Positions 1 through 6,524 of a DNA stretch of 20,124 bases are shown here, piece by piece (position 1 is the stretch's first letter; every line of letters starts with the position of its first letter). Under the pieces are notes generated by a model. The model was not told where the DNA came from. It did not search any database and was given only the letters and a program-made list of their open reading frames with translations. Position numbers and translations under genes: made by a program. The DNA is from a virus. The stretch is from IMG/VR virus record IMGVR_UViG_3300020463_003009, positions 1 to 20,124 of that record; one strand, 5' to 3'.

Positions 1-288
1 CAAAGAATATCTACAAATGTAATTAGACATGTATATAGAAGAACACGAGGTAAACTAACAATCATTGGTGTTGGTGGAATATTTAGTGCAAAAGATGCAT
101 ACGAAAAGATTACTTCTGGTGCAAGTTTATTACATATGATTACAACAATGATATTTGATGGACCACAAAACATTAATGAAATTAATAGAGGATTAGTAAA
201 ATTACTAAAAGCTGATGGATTTGATTCTATAGAACAAGCTGTAGGATCTAAGAATCCATTTCCTAAAACTAAGGAAATGAAAGAATGA
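1..288 (+). CDS. pyrD: Dihydroorotate dehydrogenase (quinone, class 2), C-terminal part
   Basis: The 5' end lies outside the window; 95 residues remain, ending in TGA at 286-288. They match the C-terminal part of class 2 DHODH: the IIGVGGIFSAKDAYEKI segment (FMN phosphate binding), then GASLLHM, then FDGP, and a tail containing LLKADGFDSIEQAVG. Family knowledge: the enzyme oxidises dihydroorotate to orotate in pyrimidine synthesis and passes electrons to quinone at the inner membrane. In a phage it would plausibly raise pyrimidine supply for genome replication. The stop overlaps the start of the curlin-like gene (ATGA), so the two are probably translationally coupled. The family call is firm. 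Whether the full gene is intact cannot be seen here. Confidence 0.88.
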   Translation, partial: QRISTNVIRHVYRRTRGKLTIIGVGGIFSAKDAYEKITSGASLLHMITTMIFDGPQNINEINRGLVKLLKADGFDSIEQAVGSKNPFPKTKEMKE

Positions 289-1007
289 TACGTGCATTTG
301 GAAGTGCTTTATTAGTATTTGGTATGATAGCTTTTGTATCAGAAGTAAAAGCAGATGATAATGAAATATCATTAGAGCAATCTGGTGATAATTTAGAATT
401 AGGAATAGATCAAATAGGTTATAATAATATAATTAAAATGTTAGATAACCAAAGTTATATCAATACAACAAACTTTTCAATATATTTAGTTCAAAATAAT
501 GATAGTAATGGTGTTAATAAAATAGTATTTGATGAAGTTAGTGGCTCAAATAATAAAATAAAACTAATTCAAGGTGGCTCTTGGGAAGATCAATATTCTG
601 AAACTAACCTTAGTTGGAATAGAGATGATTATGAAGGTGGTGGTCACGAAATAGATATTACTTTATATGGTAATAATAATGAAATGGCCGGATCACAAAC
701 TAATCAAGGTTCCACAACGGGACACGATTTTAATTTTCATATGGCTGGATCAGATAATGAAGTAGTATTTAAACAACAAAGTGATGGCCAAAAAACACTT
801 AACCTAACAATATATAATGATTGGAACGAAGTATTTGTACGTCAACACGGAAGTGGTGCTACTCACACTGCAAATATTACCCTTGATGGTTTATATGGAA
901 CAGATTTTGATTTAAAACAATTAGGAACAACCACACAAGCATATACTATATCGGTAGATTGTATGACAGTTGGTGGTTGTAGCACTTCAGTAACACAAGG
1001 AAACTAA
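285..1007 (+). CDS. Secreted curlin-like (CsgA/CsgB-type) repeat protein
   Basis: This 240-residue protein has a clear signal peptide: basic start, hydrophobic stretch at about residues 5-19, and probable cleavage after VKA (residue 23). The mature part is rich in Asn, Gln, Gly, Ser and Thr, with recurring Q-x-G(-x-N) units: Q32-S-G-D-N, Q43-I-G-Y-N, then degenerate QHG, QLG and a terminal TQGN. That is the pattern of curlin repeats, which stack into amyloid beta-strands. Spacing in the middle is irregular, so the repeats are degenerate compared with E. coli CsgA. Curli-related genes have been reported in metagenomic pelagimyophage genomes with unknown role. No csgG, csgE or csgF partner lies in this window. 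The ATG overlaps the pyrD stop, and iscU starts 2 bases after the stop. Possible roles are a virion fibre, a surface coat on infected cells, or superinfection blocking; these are inferences. Confidence 0.7.
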   Translation: MIRAFGSALLVFGMIAFVSEVKADDNEISLEQSGDNLELGIDQIGYNNIIKMLDNQSYINTTNFSIYLVQNNDSNGVNKIVFDEVSGSNNKIKLIQGGSWEDQYSETNLSWNRDDYEGGGHEIDITLYGNNNEMAGSQTNQGSTTGHDFNFHMAGSDNEVVFKQQSDGQKTLNLTIYNDWNEVFVRQHGSGATHTANITLDGLYGTDFDLKQLGTTTQAYTISVDCMTVGGCSTSVTQGN

Positions 1008-1009
1008 TA

Positions 1010-1450
1010 ATGCCATATAGTCAAAAAGTAATAGATAGATTCGAATCTGTTTTAAACAACCCTAAAAAACATTCAGTTGGTAGATTCGATCCAAACGATC
1101 CTAATGTCGCTACAGGACTATCAGGAGCTCCTGCGTGTGGCGATGTAATGAAATTGGATTTAAAATTAGATCCAGATACTGATGAAATATTAGATGTTAA
1201 GTTTAAAACATATGGATGCGGTTCAGCGATTGCATCATCAACAATGTTTGTTGAAATGTTAAAAGGAAAAACAATAGCTGAAGCTAAGGAAGTAAAAGAT
1301 AAAGATATAGCTGATGCTTTAGAGTTACCTCCAATAAAAATACATTGTTCGGTTTTAGCTGAAGATAGTATTAAAAAAGCAATTGAAAATTGGGAAGAAA
1401 AAACTAAACATAGAAAACATAATCAATTATATCCTGAAAATGGAATATAA
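1010..1450 (+). CDS. iscU: IscU/NifU-N type iron-sulfur cluster scaffold protein
   Basis: The 146-residue protein keeps every IscU ligand: C43 in ACGD with D45, C70 in TYGCGS, and H112-C113 in KIHCS. It also keeps an LPPIK motif at residues 106-110, matching the LPPVK site through which IscU binds the HscA (Hsp70) chaperone. Length is close to bacterial IscU (about 128 residues), with a short basic C-terminal tail. Family role: nascent Fe-S clusters are built on the scaffold using sulfur from IscS, then released with HscA/HscB. No iscS, hscA or hscB is in the window, so host partners are probably used. It starts 2 bases after the curlin stop and its TAA overlaps the next ATG (TAATG). Confidence 0.93.
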   Translation: MPYSQKVIDRFESVLNNPKKHSVGRFDPNDPNVATGLSGAPACGDVMKLDLKLDPDTDEILDVKFKTYGCGSAIASSTMFVEMLKGKTIAEAKEVKDKDIADALELPPIKIHCSVLAEDSIKKAIENWEEKTKHRKHNQLYPENGI

Positions 1451-1758
1451 TGATAGAATTAACTGACCAAGCTATAACTAAATTAGTAGAAAAAAAAGTC
1501 AATTCAGTAAGAGTTGGTGTTACTGGAGGTGGTTGTGCTGGGTTTGAATATATCTTTACAGAAGATGAAATTAGAAGTGGTGATGAAATAATTGACTATG
1601 GTAAATTTTCTATATTAGTTGATCAAGTAAGTAAACCATATATAGATGGTATGACACTAGATTACGTAAAAGAAGGCCTTCAAGAATATTTTAAATTTTT
1701 AAATCCACATGAAGTAAGCAGCTGTGGCTGTGGTGTAAGTATACAGTTTGACGTATGA
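1450..1758 (+). CDS. iscA: A-type Fe-S cluster carrier (IscA/ErpA/HesB family)
   Basis: The 102-residue protein carries the three invariant cysteines of A-type carriers: C29 in GGGCAGFEY and C92/C94 in SCGCG near the C terminus, at the usual spacing. Family role: it accepts clusters from the IscU scaffold, or iron, and delivers them to apo-proteins. It overlaps iscU by one base (TAATG), and its TGA overlaps the cyclase start (ATGA), so both junctions suggest coupled translation. HesB/IscA homologues are known from marine T4-like phages. IscA, ErpA and SufA cannot be told apart from sequence alone, so the symbol is a family label. Confidence 0.92.
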   Translation: MIELTDQAITKLVEKKVNSVRVGVTGGGCAGFEYIFTEDEIRSGDEIIDYGKFSILVDQVSKPYIDGMTLDYVKEGLQEYFKFLNPHEVSSCGCGVSIQFDV

Positions 1759-3593
1759 AATATATAACATCAATATGGACAACAATTATATTACTCTTAG
1801 GCCTTCTCTCATTACGTGTAATTGATTTACCACTTATAGAACAATTAAGACTAAATACCTTTGATACTTATATTAAGAGCATGCACGAGCGTGAATCTAA
1901 TAGGGTAGTCCTATTGAATGTTGGAGAAGAAGCACTCAGCGTGCACGGACAGTATCCATTCCCAAGACACATATATGCTCAGATGATATCTGACCTTAGA
2001 GCTGCAAATGCGGGGTATATTGGGTTCACAATTATGTTTCCAGAGGTAGATAGGCTAGGTGGAGATGAAGTTTTTGCTTCTTGGGTTAAAGATAATGGTA
2101 TAATATTGGCTCAAGACGCTGATTCTAAAGGTAAAAGTTCACAGGCACCTTACGTTGGAACTGCCATTTTTGGGACAGGAAATCCACTAGACTGGGTAAT
2201 ACAATATGATGGTCTAATAACTAATATTAAACAAATCGAAGAAGGCGCTTGGGGTCATGGTTTAATTAATGCTATGCCAGAAGTTGATGGCTTAGTAAGA
2301 CGTATACCCTTAATATCTCAAATCAATAATGAACTATATCCATCTTTTGCACTCGAAACTATTCGTGTTTTAAACGAAAAACCATCTTATACTGTAAAAG
2401 TTAATGATGCAGGTATAGAAGAAATTATACTAAGACCATTTAGAATTAAATCAGATAGTAATGGATCAATGTGGATTAATCCTAACTATAAGTTTAATGA
2501 ACTAGAATACGGAAGTGATTTTTCCAATATTGATATCGAGGGTAAAACTGTTTTAATTGGTCTAACTGCCTCTGGTTTATCATCTCAGATTCCAACTCCA
2601 AGTGGTTTACGTTCTGCACATCATCTTCATGCAACTGCCATTCAAACGATAATTGATGAGGAGTCAATTTCTCGACCAATATGGGCTGATGTTTTTGAGA
2701 TTGGTATGATGTTGTTAATGGGAGTTCTAATTGTATGTACTGCATACTATACTTCATTATATGTTTCCTTTATAACATTCTTTGGTATATTATCATTAAG
2801 TGGATATGGAGTATGGTATTCATGGAACGAATTTCAGATACTCCTCGACCTTAGCTATCCACTAATATTATATATACTTTTATTCACCTCAACGAGCTTT
2901 AATAATTTCTATAAACAATTTGTGTTAAGACAACAAATTAAAAAACAATTTGAAACTTATTTAGACCCAAGGCAAGTTATGTTGCTGCAAAAAGATCCAT
3001 CATTACTTAAGCTTGGTGGTGAAAGAAAAGAAATGACTTTTTTGTTTATGGATATAGTAGGATTTACACCCATATCGGAACACTATAAAAATAACAATGA
3101 CCCTGAAGGATTAGTAAAAATTATAAATAGTTATTTAGACCGTATGAGTAAAATTATACTTTTAAATGGTGGAACTATTGATAAGTATATGGGTGATTGT
3201 ATTATGGCTTTTTGGAACGCACCTTTACCATGTAATAATCACGCAGATTTGGCTGTTAAAACAGCTCAGGAAATAGTAGTTGCAGCAGATGAACTTATTA
3301 AAGAACTTGAAGAACAAGGCCTTCCACGTATTGATGTTGGTATTGGTATCAACACCGGTGATTGCATCGTCGGAAACATGGGATCAGAATCTAGATTTGA
3401 CTATTCCGTCATTGGAGATGCCGTCAACCTGGCTGCTAGACTCGAAGGCCAAACAAGAAATTATGATGGGGTTCGAGTGTTGTTATCACAATTCACTGTT
3501 GGAAAGTGTGCGTCTAGAACATTCAATCAAGTCGATCGAATACAAGTTAAAGGTAAATCCGAAAAAGTTACAATTTACACATCGCGACCCTAA
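1755..3593 (+). CDS. CHASE2-domain transmembrane class III adenylate/guanylate cyclase
   Basis: The 612-residue protein has, in order, an N-terminal membrane segment (about 5-22), an extracytoplasmic CHASE2 sensor (about 30-300), three membrane segments (about 310-385), a short linker and a class III cyclase domain (about 425-605). The catalytic set is present: metal-binding D433 (FMDIVGFT) and D481 (YMGD), K477 for adenine recognition, and N558 and R562 in AVNLAARLE. At the second base-recognition position a Ser (S551, in DYSVIGD) replaces the usual Asp, resembling class IIIb enzymes with Thr there. ATP is therefore the likelier substrate and cAMP the likelier product. The gene starts inside the iscA stop (ATGA). 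The second half uses more GC-rich codons than its neighbours, suggesting acquisition from a bacterium. Being intact, it could change cyclic-nucleotide signalling in the infected cell. Confidence 0.9.
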   Translation: MKYITSIWTTIILLLGLLSLRVIDLPLIEQLRLNTFDTYIKSMHERESNRVVLLNVGEEALSVHGQYPFPRHIYAQMISDLRAANAGYIGFTIMFPEVDRLGGDEVFASWVKDNGIILAQDADSKGKSSQAPYVGTAIFGTGNPLDWVIQYDGLITNIKQIEEGAWGHGLINAMPEVDGLVRRIPLISQINNELYPSFALETIRVLNEKPSYTVKVNDAGIEEIILRPFRIKSDSNGSMWINPNYKFNELEYGSDFSNIDIEGKTVLIGLTASGLSSQIPTPSGLRSAHHLHATAIQTIIDEESISRPIWADVFEIGMMLLMGVLIVCTAYYTSLYVSFITFFGILSLSGYGVWYSWNEFQILLDLSYPLILYILLFTSTSFNNFYKQFVLRQQIKKQFETYLDPRQVMLLQKDPSLLKLGGERKEMTFLFMDIVGFTPISEHYKNNNDPEGLVKIINSYLDRMSKIILLNGGTIDKYMGDCIMAFWNAPLPCNNHADLAVKTAQEIVVAADELIKELEEQGLPRIDVGIGINTGDCIVGNMGSESRFDYSVIGDAVNLAARLEGQTRNYDGVRVLLSQFTVGKCASRTFNQVDRIQVKGKSEKVTIYTSRP

Positions 3594-3861
3594 AAAAATA
3601 AAAACCTATTTTTATGTAATAAATTTTCTTGATGCATATACAACATATAGAGGTTTAAAAAGTCCTAATGTAGAAGAAAAAAATATATTGTTAGGTCCTA
3701 AACCATCTCTAGGTGAAATTGTTTTATTAAAAGTGGTATTTACTCATCTATATATTGAAAACTATGATCCTCAAACACTTATTTTACCTAATTACATACT
3801 AACCGCCGCAGTAGTTAATAACATCCATGTTATGAACAAAGTAGGCCTAATATCTTTATAA
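3589..3861 (+). pseudogene. Headless open frame downstream of the cyclase (5'-truncated gene or +1 frameshift extension)
   Basis: An open frame of 90 codons runs past the cyclase stop in the +1 frame and ends at TAA 3859-3861. It encodes a protein-like sequence: NFLDAYTTYRGLKSPN, then EEKNILLGPKPSLGE, then hydrophobic segments. This resembles small membrane proteins of marine T4-like phages with a D-xx-TT...N-x-LLG-xxPS pattern. No ATG, GTG or TTG lies in frame after the cyclase stop. The frame stays open upstream to an ATG at 3280, but that stretch reads the conserved cyclase core in another frame. Either the cyclase displaced the 5' end of an older gene, or ribosomes enter by a +1 slip at CCC-TAA (3588-3593), or it starts at a rare codon. 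Seen: open frame and family-like motifs. Inferred: its origin. Confidence 0.5.
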
Positions 3862-3889
3862 AATAATTATACTTTTTTTAAAAAAACTG

Positions 3890-3918
3890 TTTACAATACC
3901 GTAAAACTATGGTATAAT
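3890..3918 (+). promoter_or_regulatory. Sigma70-type early promoter upstream of HAD phosphatase, probably leaderless
   Basis: -35 TTTACA (3890-3895), 17-base spacer, perfect -10 TATAAT (3913-3918) preceded by TGG. The usual start point 7 bases after the -10 box is position 3925, the A of the HAD gene's ATG. An A/T palindrome (T7A7, about 3872-3886) lies just upstream and could act as an UP element. The core is shared with the promoters at 4841, 5792 and 7547. Confidence 0.82.
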
Positions 3919-3924
3919 AGTACT

Positions 3925-4392
3925 ATGATTAAGGATAAAATACAACATATAATTTTTGACATAGATGGTACTATAGCAGATTGTAACCATCGAAGACGTT
4001 TTATAACTAATGGTAATAAAGATTGGGATTCATTTAGAGATCATACTGTAAACGATACACCTATTCAACATGTATGTGATTTAGCTAAAATGCATGTAGC
4101 TGATGGTGATATTGTTATGTTTGTTTCTGCAAGAAATAACGCTCAAAGAGATATTACTACTAAACAAATTCAAGATTGGATTGGTATTGATAATCCAATT
4201 TTATTTATGAGGCCTGATGGAGATTTTAGATCTGATGATGTATTTAAAAAAGATGTTTTAGATATTCTTCGAGATCAAATTGGCGGTAACCCAGATATTG
4301 TATATGATGATAGAAATAAAGTTGTAGATATGTGGAAAGCTAATGGTGTTAATTGTGTACAAGTTGTTAGTAGAGATCAAGGAAATTTTTAA
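3925..4392 (+). CDS. HAD-superfamily phosphatase, similar to the phosphatase domain of polynucleotide kinase (PseT/Pnkp)
   Basis: The 155-residue protein has all four HAD motifs: D12-x-D14-G-T (nucleophile and acid/base), S68 in FVSAR, K108/K109, and D128-D129 in VYDDRNKVVDMW. The last motif plus the following Trp resembles the C-terminal 3'-phosphatase domain of T4 Pnkp and its phage relatives. There is no N-terminal P-loop kinase domain. A nucleotide or nucleic-acid-end phosphatase is likely, but the substrate is not proven. The start at 3925 is fixed because the DxDGT motif lies only 11 residues in. No ribosome-binding site precedes it and the promoter's predicted start point falls on the ATG, which suggests a leaderless mRNA. 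The zincin gene follows with no gap. Confidence 0.8.
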   Translation: MIKDKIQHIIFDIDGTIADCNHRRRFITNGNKDWDSFRDHTVNDTPIQHVCDLAKMHVADGDIVMFVSARNNAQRDITTKQIQDWIGIDNPILFMRPDGDFRSDDVFKKDVLDILRDQIGGNPDIVYDDRNKVVDMWKANGVNCVQVVSRDQGNF

Positions 4393-4776
4393 TTGATAAT
4401 TCATATACCATCAAACATTAAAGATAAAGATCTAATATATGATTACGTTACAAGATTATGTAAAGAGTTAAGAATACACAGATTACGTAATCGCGAAATT
4501 GTTGTAAAATTCAAATCAAAAATGGAAGACGACGCCTGGGGGTATTGCCTTGGTAGTAGACAAGATATCGAAATTGAAATCAATCGTAATATATCATTTG
4601 ATGATCAAATGCAAACTTTAGCTCATGAAATGGTTCATGCAAAACAATTTCTCAGAAACGAATTAGATGGTTATAATTGGAAAAAACGTAATTATGATCA
4701 TAGAGAATATAGTGATCAACCATGGGAAAAAGAAGCAAATCGCCTCGAGGCAAAATTATATAGTAAATGTTTTTAA
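4393..4776 (+). CDS. Small HExxH zinc metallopeptidase-like protein (SprT/zincin type)
   Basis: The 127-residue protein has the zincin motif H78-E79-M-V-H82 (TLAHEMVHAKQF) and a likely third ligand, E114, in WEKEANRLEAKLY. That arrangement is seen in SprT-like and related short phage zincins. It starts with TTG directly after the stop of the HAD gene; no ATG occurs before residue 44, too late to keep the N-terminal fold. The partner and substrate are unknown. By analogy with SprT-like proteins it might act on DNA-bound proteins, but that is a guess. It is probably cotranscribed with the HAD phosphatase. Confidence 0.72.
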   Translation: MIIHIPSNIKDKDLIYDYVTRLCKELRIHRLRNREIVVKFKSKMEDDAWGYCLGSRQDIEIEINRNISFDDQMQTLAHEMVHAKQFLRNELDGYNWKKRNYDHREYSDQPWEKEANRLEAKLYSKCF

Positions 4777-4807
4777 TGACCAAAATAATTAAAAGAGTCA
4801 CACAAAA

Positions 4808-4831
4808 TGAAAAAAAATGCACTTTTTTTCA
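4808..4831 (+). terminator. A/T-rich inverted repeat, possible weak terminator
   Basis: Arms TGAAAAAAA and TTTTTTTCA (9 pairs) with a 5-6-base loop lie between the zincin stop and the next promoter. The stem is almost all A:T and the U-rich part is inside the stem, so termination is uncertain. It may instead be a bent A-tract upstream of the promoter. Confidence 0.3.
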
Positions 4832-4840
4832 CAAAAACTG

Positions 4841-4868
4841 TTTACTTTCTCGCCAGATGTGTTATAAT
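4841..4868 (+). promoter_or_regulatory. Sigma70-type early promoter
   Basis: TTTACT (4841-4846), 16-base spacer, TATAAT (4863-4868), embedded in the same ACTGTTTAC context as the other early promoters here. The predicted start near 4875 gives a leader of about 27 bases containing an AAGGA ribosome site before ATG 4902. Confidence 0.78.
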
Positions 4869-4901
4869 AACCATATAAACAATTGATAAGGAAACTACAT
4901 T

Positions 4902-5174
4902 ATGAAAAAATCTATACTAAACGCAATCAACTCAATTAGTTCTAATGATGAAATGAATGAGGTAATTGAGTTAATTAAAATCAAACAAAAGCAAATAAGA
5001 GCTATTAAAGCTCAAGGCGTTAAGTCTTCGCTTTTTGTTGGTGCTCAAGTAAAGCTCAACAGTAAAAGAGGTGTTGAATTTGGTGAAGTTACTAAGATCA
5101 ACAGAACAAAAGCGGTTGTAAGAATTGACGGCCAACTTTGGAATTGTCCTCTTGGAATGTTGGAGGTAGCATAA
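4902..5174 (+). CDS. Small phage protein with C-terminal KOW/SH3-like segment, function unknown
   Basis: The 90-residue protein starts at an ATG with an AAGGA ribosome site 8-9 bases upstream. Residues about 1-40 look helical (Ser/Asn/Glu/Ile-rich, then KIKQKQIRAIKAQ). Residues about 45-88 have the alternating pattern of a small beta-barrel: GAQVKLNSKRG, VVRIDG, QLWNCPLGMLEV. This architecture is common in early proteins of marine T4-like phages, but no function is known to me. It is the first gene of a four-gene run whose members overlap by 1-8 bases, all behind the promoter at 4841. Confidence 0.75.
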   Translation: MKKSILNAINSISSNDEMNEVIELIKIKQKQIRAIKAQGVKSSLFVGAQVKLNSKRGVEFGEVTKINRTKAVVRIDGQLWNCPLGMLEVA

Positions 5175-5350
5175 TGAGAAGATATGTTGTTCAAGTTGAA
5201 AAATACGTTTGGGCAGAAGATGACAAGGATGTCATCTCTAAAATGGAACATCTTTGTTCTAAAGAAGATCTTAAAGAAGATAATGGTTGTGCAGTAATCA
5301 AAATTGTAGAACAACCATTTGGTAAAATTGGAAATCGTGAGGTAATATAA
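5174..5350 (+). CDS. Small hypothetical protein, 58 residues
   Basis: The ATG at 5174 shares its A with the TAA of the preceding gene (TAATG), so this start is preferred over an upstream in-frame ATG at 5138 inside that gene. The protein begins MRRYVVQVEKYVWAEDD and is acidic and Lys-rich, with no recognised motif. The TAA overlaps the next ATG in the same way. It belongs to the early cluster. Confidence 0.65.
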   Translation: MRRYVVQVEKYVWAEDDKDVISKMEHLCSKEDLKEDNGCAVIKIVEQPFGKIGNREVI

Positions 5351-5568
5351 TGAGTATTTTTAAAGAGTCAAGTGAAGAAATTCTTTCAATGTCAGGTCCT
5401 AAGGTCATGCAGTCTGCTGCAGGCTTTTACATTGGTGAGTCTTGTGTCACCAAGTACACCTATGAAGATGGTGAATCTATGACTATTGAAGAGCCTTGGG
5501 ATAGGTACACAGAATATTTTGCTACGAAAGAAGCAGCAGAAAATATTATGGAGAGCTTTTATGAATAA
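5350..5568 (+). CDS. Small acidic hypothetical protein, 72 residues
   Basis: It starts at an ATG overlapping the previous TAA (TAATG). The sequence is acidic (ESSEE, YEDGES, EEPWDRYTEYFATKEAAENIMESFYE) and looks like a compact alpha/beta protein without catalytic motifs or membrane segments. The end overlaps the following membrane protein by 8 bases. Function unknown. Confidence 0.65.
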   Translation: MSIFKESSEEILSMSGPKVMQSAAGFYIGESCVTKYTYEDGESMTIEEPWDRYTEYFATKEAAENIMESFYE

Positions 5569-5773
5569 AAAAATACTGGATTATATAATATCCTACATAC
5601 TTGTTATTGGTCTTTTTGCCATGTTGGTATACATGCTAATATTTACAAGTTATATACCTGATGTTCACGTCAGTCATTCTACAGGAGAATGTGTCAAAGT
5701 TATTAATTATGGAGACCAAGATTGGTCATGTGATAATCTTCCATCCAAATATACACATATATGGGTTCAATAA
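5561..5773 (+). CDS. Small membrane-anchored protein with two extracytoplasmic cysteines
   Basis: The 70-residue protein starts at ATG 5561, 8 bases inside the preceding gene. An upstream ATG at 5486 in the same frame lies inside the neighbour and is not needed. After MNKK there is one hydrophobic segment (about 8-30), then a short domain with STGECVKVINYGD, a second Cys in WSCDNLPSK and an aromatic end, HIWVQ. The ECVKV...SC-NLP pattern recurs in small proteins of marine T4-like phages; function unknown. The segment may be a signal anchor, with the two cysteines forming a disulfide outside the membrane. Confidence 0.7.
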   Translation: MNKKILDYIISYILVIGLFAMLVYMLIFTSYIPDVHVSHSTGECVKVINYGDQDWSCDNLPSKYTHIWVQ

Positions 5774-5791
5774 AAAAAATGAAAAAAACTG

Positions 5792-5820
5792 TTTACATTA
5801 GTAGTAAACTATGGTATAAT
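5792..5820 (+). promoter_or_regulatory. Sigma70-type early promoter
   Basis: TTTACA (5792-5797), 17-base spacer, TATAAT (5815-5820), with the same ACTGTTTACA and CTATGGTATAAT context as the promoter at 3890. The predicted start near 5827 gives a leader of about 17 bases with an AGGAG ribosome site before ATG 5844. Confidence 0.83.
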
Positions 5821-5843
5821 ATATCTATTAATTAGGAGTAACT

Positions 5844-6128
5844 ATGGATTTTAAAGAAATAAAAAAACAACTACTTGCTGAAAAAGAAAAATATCAAGCT
5901 GAGCAAGAGTTTAAACAGGCAGTAAAGCGTGTATACAGCAGACCAAAAAATCATTACAATAAATTATCAGCATCAGTAAAAAAAGCTGGTCATCTTAAAG
6001 CTGGTGGTTTAGATTGTTTTAAAGAAGAAAATATGCACTATTCAAAAGAAAATACTGAAAAGTGGTTATCTGGTACTTCTTATGTTGAAAATTATCAGGC
6101 TATGAAAGAACAAGATAGTTGGGACTAA
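5844..6128 (+). CDS. Hypothetical early protein, 94 residues, basic/helical
   Basis: ATG preceded by TTAGGAGTAACT, a strong ribosome site. The N-terminal 35 residues are charged and probably helical (EIKKQLLAEKEKYQAEQEFKQAVKR). The rest is basic and ends acidic (KEQDSWD). No motif recognised. It is first in a run of overlapping genes (5844 to 7107) behind the promoter at 5792. Confidence 0.68.
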   Translation: MDFKEIKKQLLAEKEKYQAEQEFKQAVKRVYSRPKNHYNKLSASVKKAGHLKAGGLDCFKEENMHYSKENTEKWLSGTSYVENYQAMKEQDSWD

Positions 6129-6337
6129 TGAGGTTATTAGTAAAAAACTATGGTGATGTCAGAATATTTAAAGATAAATCATTATTTGGTATACCAAGGT
6201 GGATATTAGAATATATCGATCCCGATTTTGGCTTTAGAAATACATCAGTATTTTCTGGTATTTGGTATAAAGAAAAAGATATTATTAAAATAGCGGAAAA
6301 AAGAATTAAAGAATTAGATGAAAGAGAAAAAGAATAA
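6128..6337 (+). CDS. Small hypothetical protein, 69 residues
   Basis: The start at ATG 6128 shares its A with the previous TAA (TAATG). The sequence has aromatic, beta-like content (VRIFKDKSLFGIPRWILEYIDPDFGF) and a charged helical C terminus (IAEKRIKELDEREKE). Function unknown. It overlaps the next gene by about 20 bases. Confidence 0.62.
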   Translation: MRLLVKNYGDVRIFKDKSLFGIPRWILEYIDPDFGFRNTSVFSGIWYKEKDIIKIAEKRIKELDEREKE

Positions 6338-6524
6338 TGAACCTAAAACACTTAGTAAACAGGCCTGGGAAAGAGCTCTGTCAAACAAAGAGCCTAGAAC
6401 AGGTTATCCTTGGGATTGGGAAGATTACGAAAAAATGACAAGACCACAAACTCAACAAAAACCTATTGATAAAGAATTTGAAAAAAAGAAAAAAGAACAA
6501 GCCCAAGACAGGAGAAATGGATGA
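6318..6524 (+). CDS. Small charged hypothetical protein, 68 residues
   Basis: It starts at an ATG inside the end of the previous gene, the only ATG upstream of its conserved-looking middle (LSKQAWERALSNKEPRTGYPWDWEDYEKM). The C terminus is highly charged (Lys/Glu/Gln) and likely disordered. The stop overlaps the next start as ATGA. Function unknown. Confidence 0.58.
   Translation: MKEKKNNEPKTLSKQAWERALSNKEPRTGYPWDWEDYEKMTRPQTQQKPIDKEFEKKKKEQAQDRRNG

Noticed and set aside
2494-2757. 87-codon minus-strand ORF
   Set aside because: Antisense shadow of the CHASE2 domain of the cyclase; no ribosome site or recognisable motif.
3280-3588. Upstream part of the +1 frame inside the cyclase gene, with a signal-peptide-like start (KAFHVLMLVLVSTPVIASSE)
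   Set aside because: It is read from the most conserved part of the cyclase in another frame (NTGDCIVGNMG...NLAARLE), so the hydrophobic stretch is most likely accidental. Only the part after the cyclase stop is annotated.
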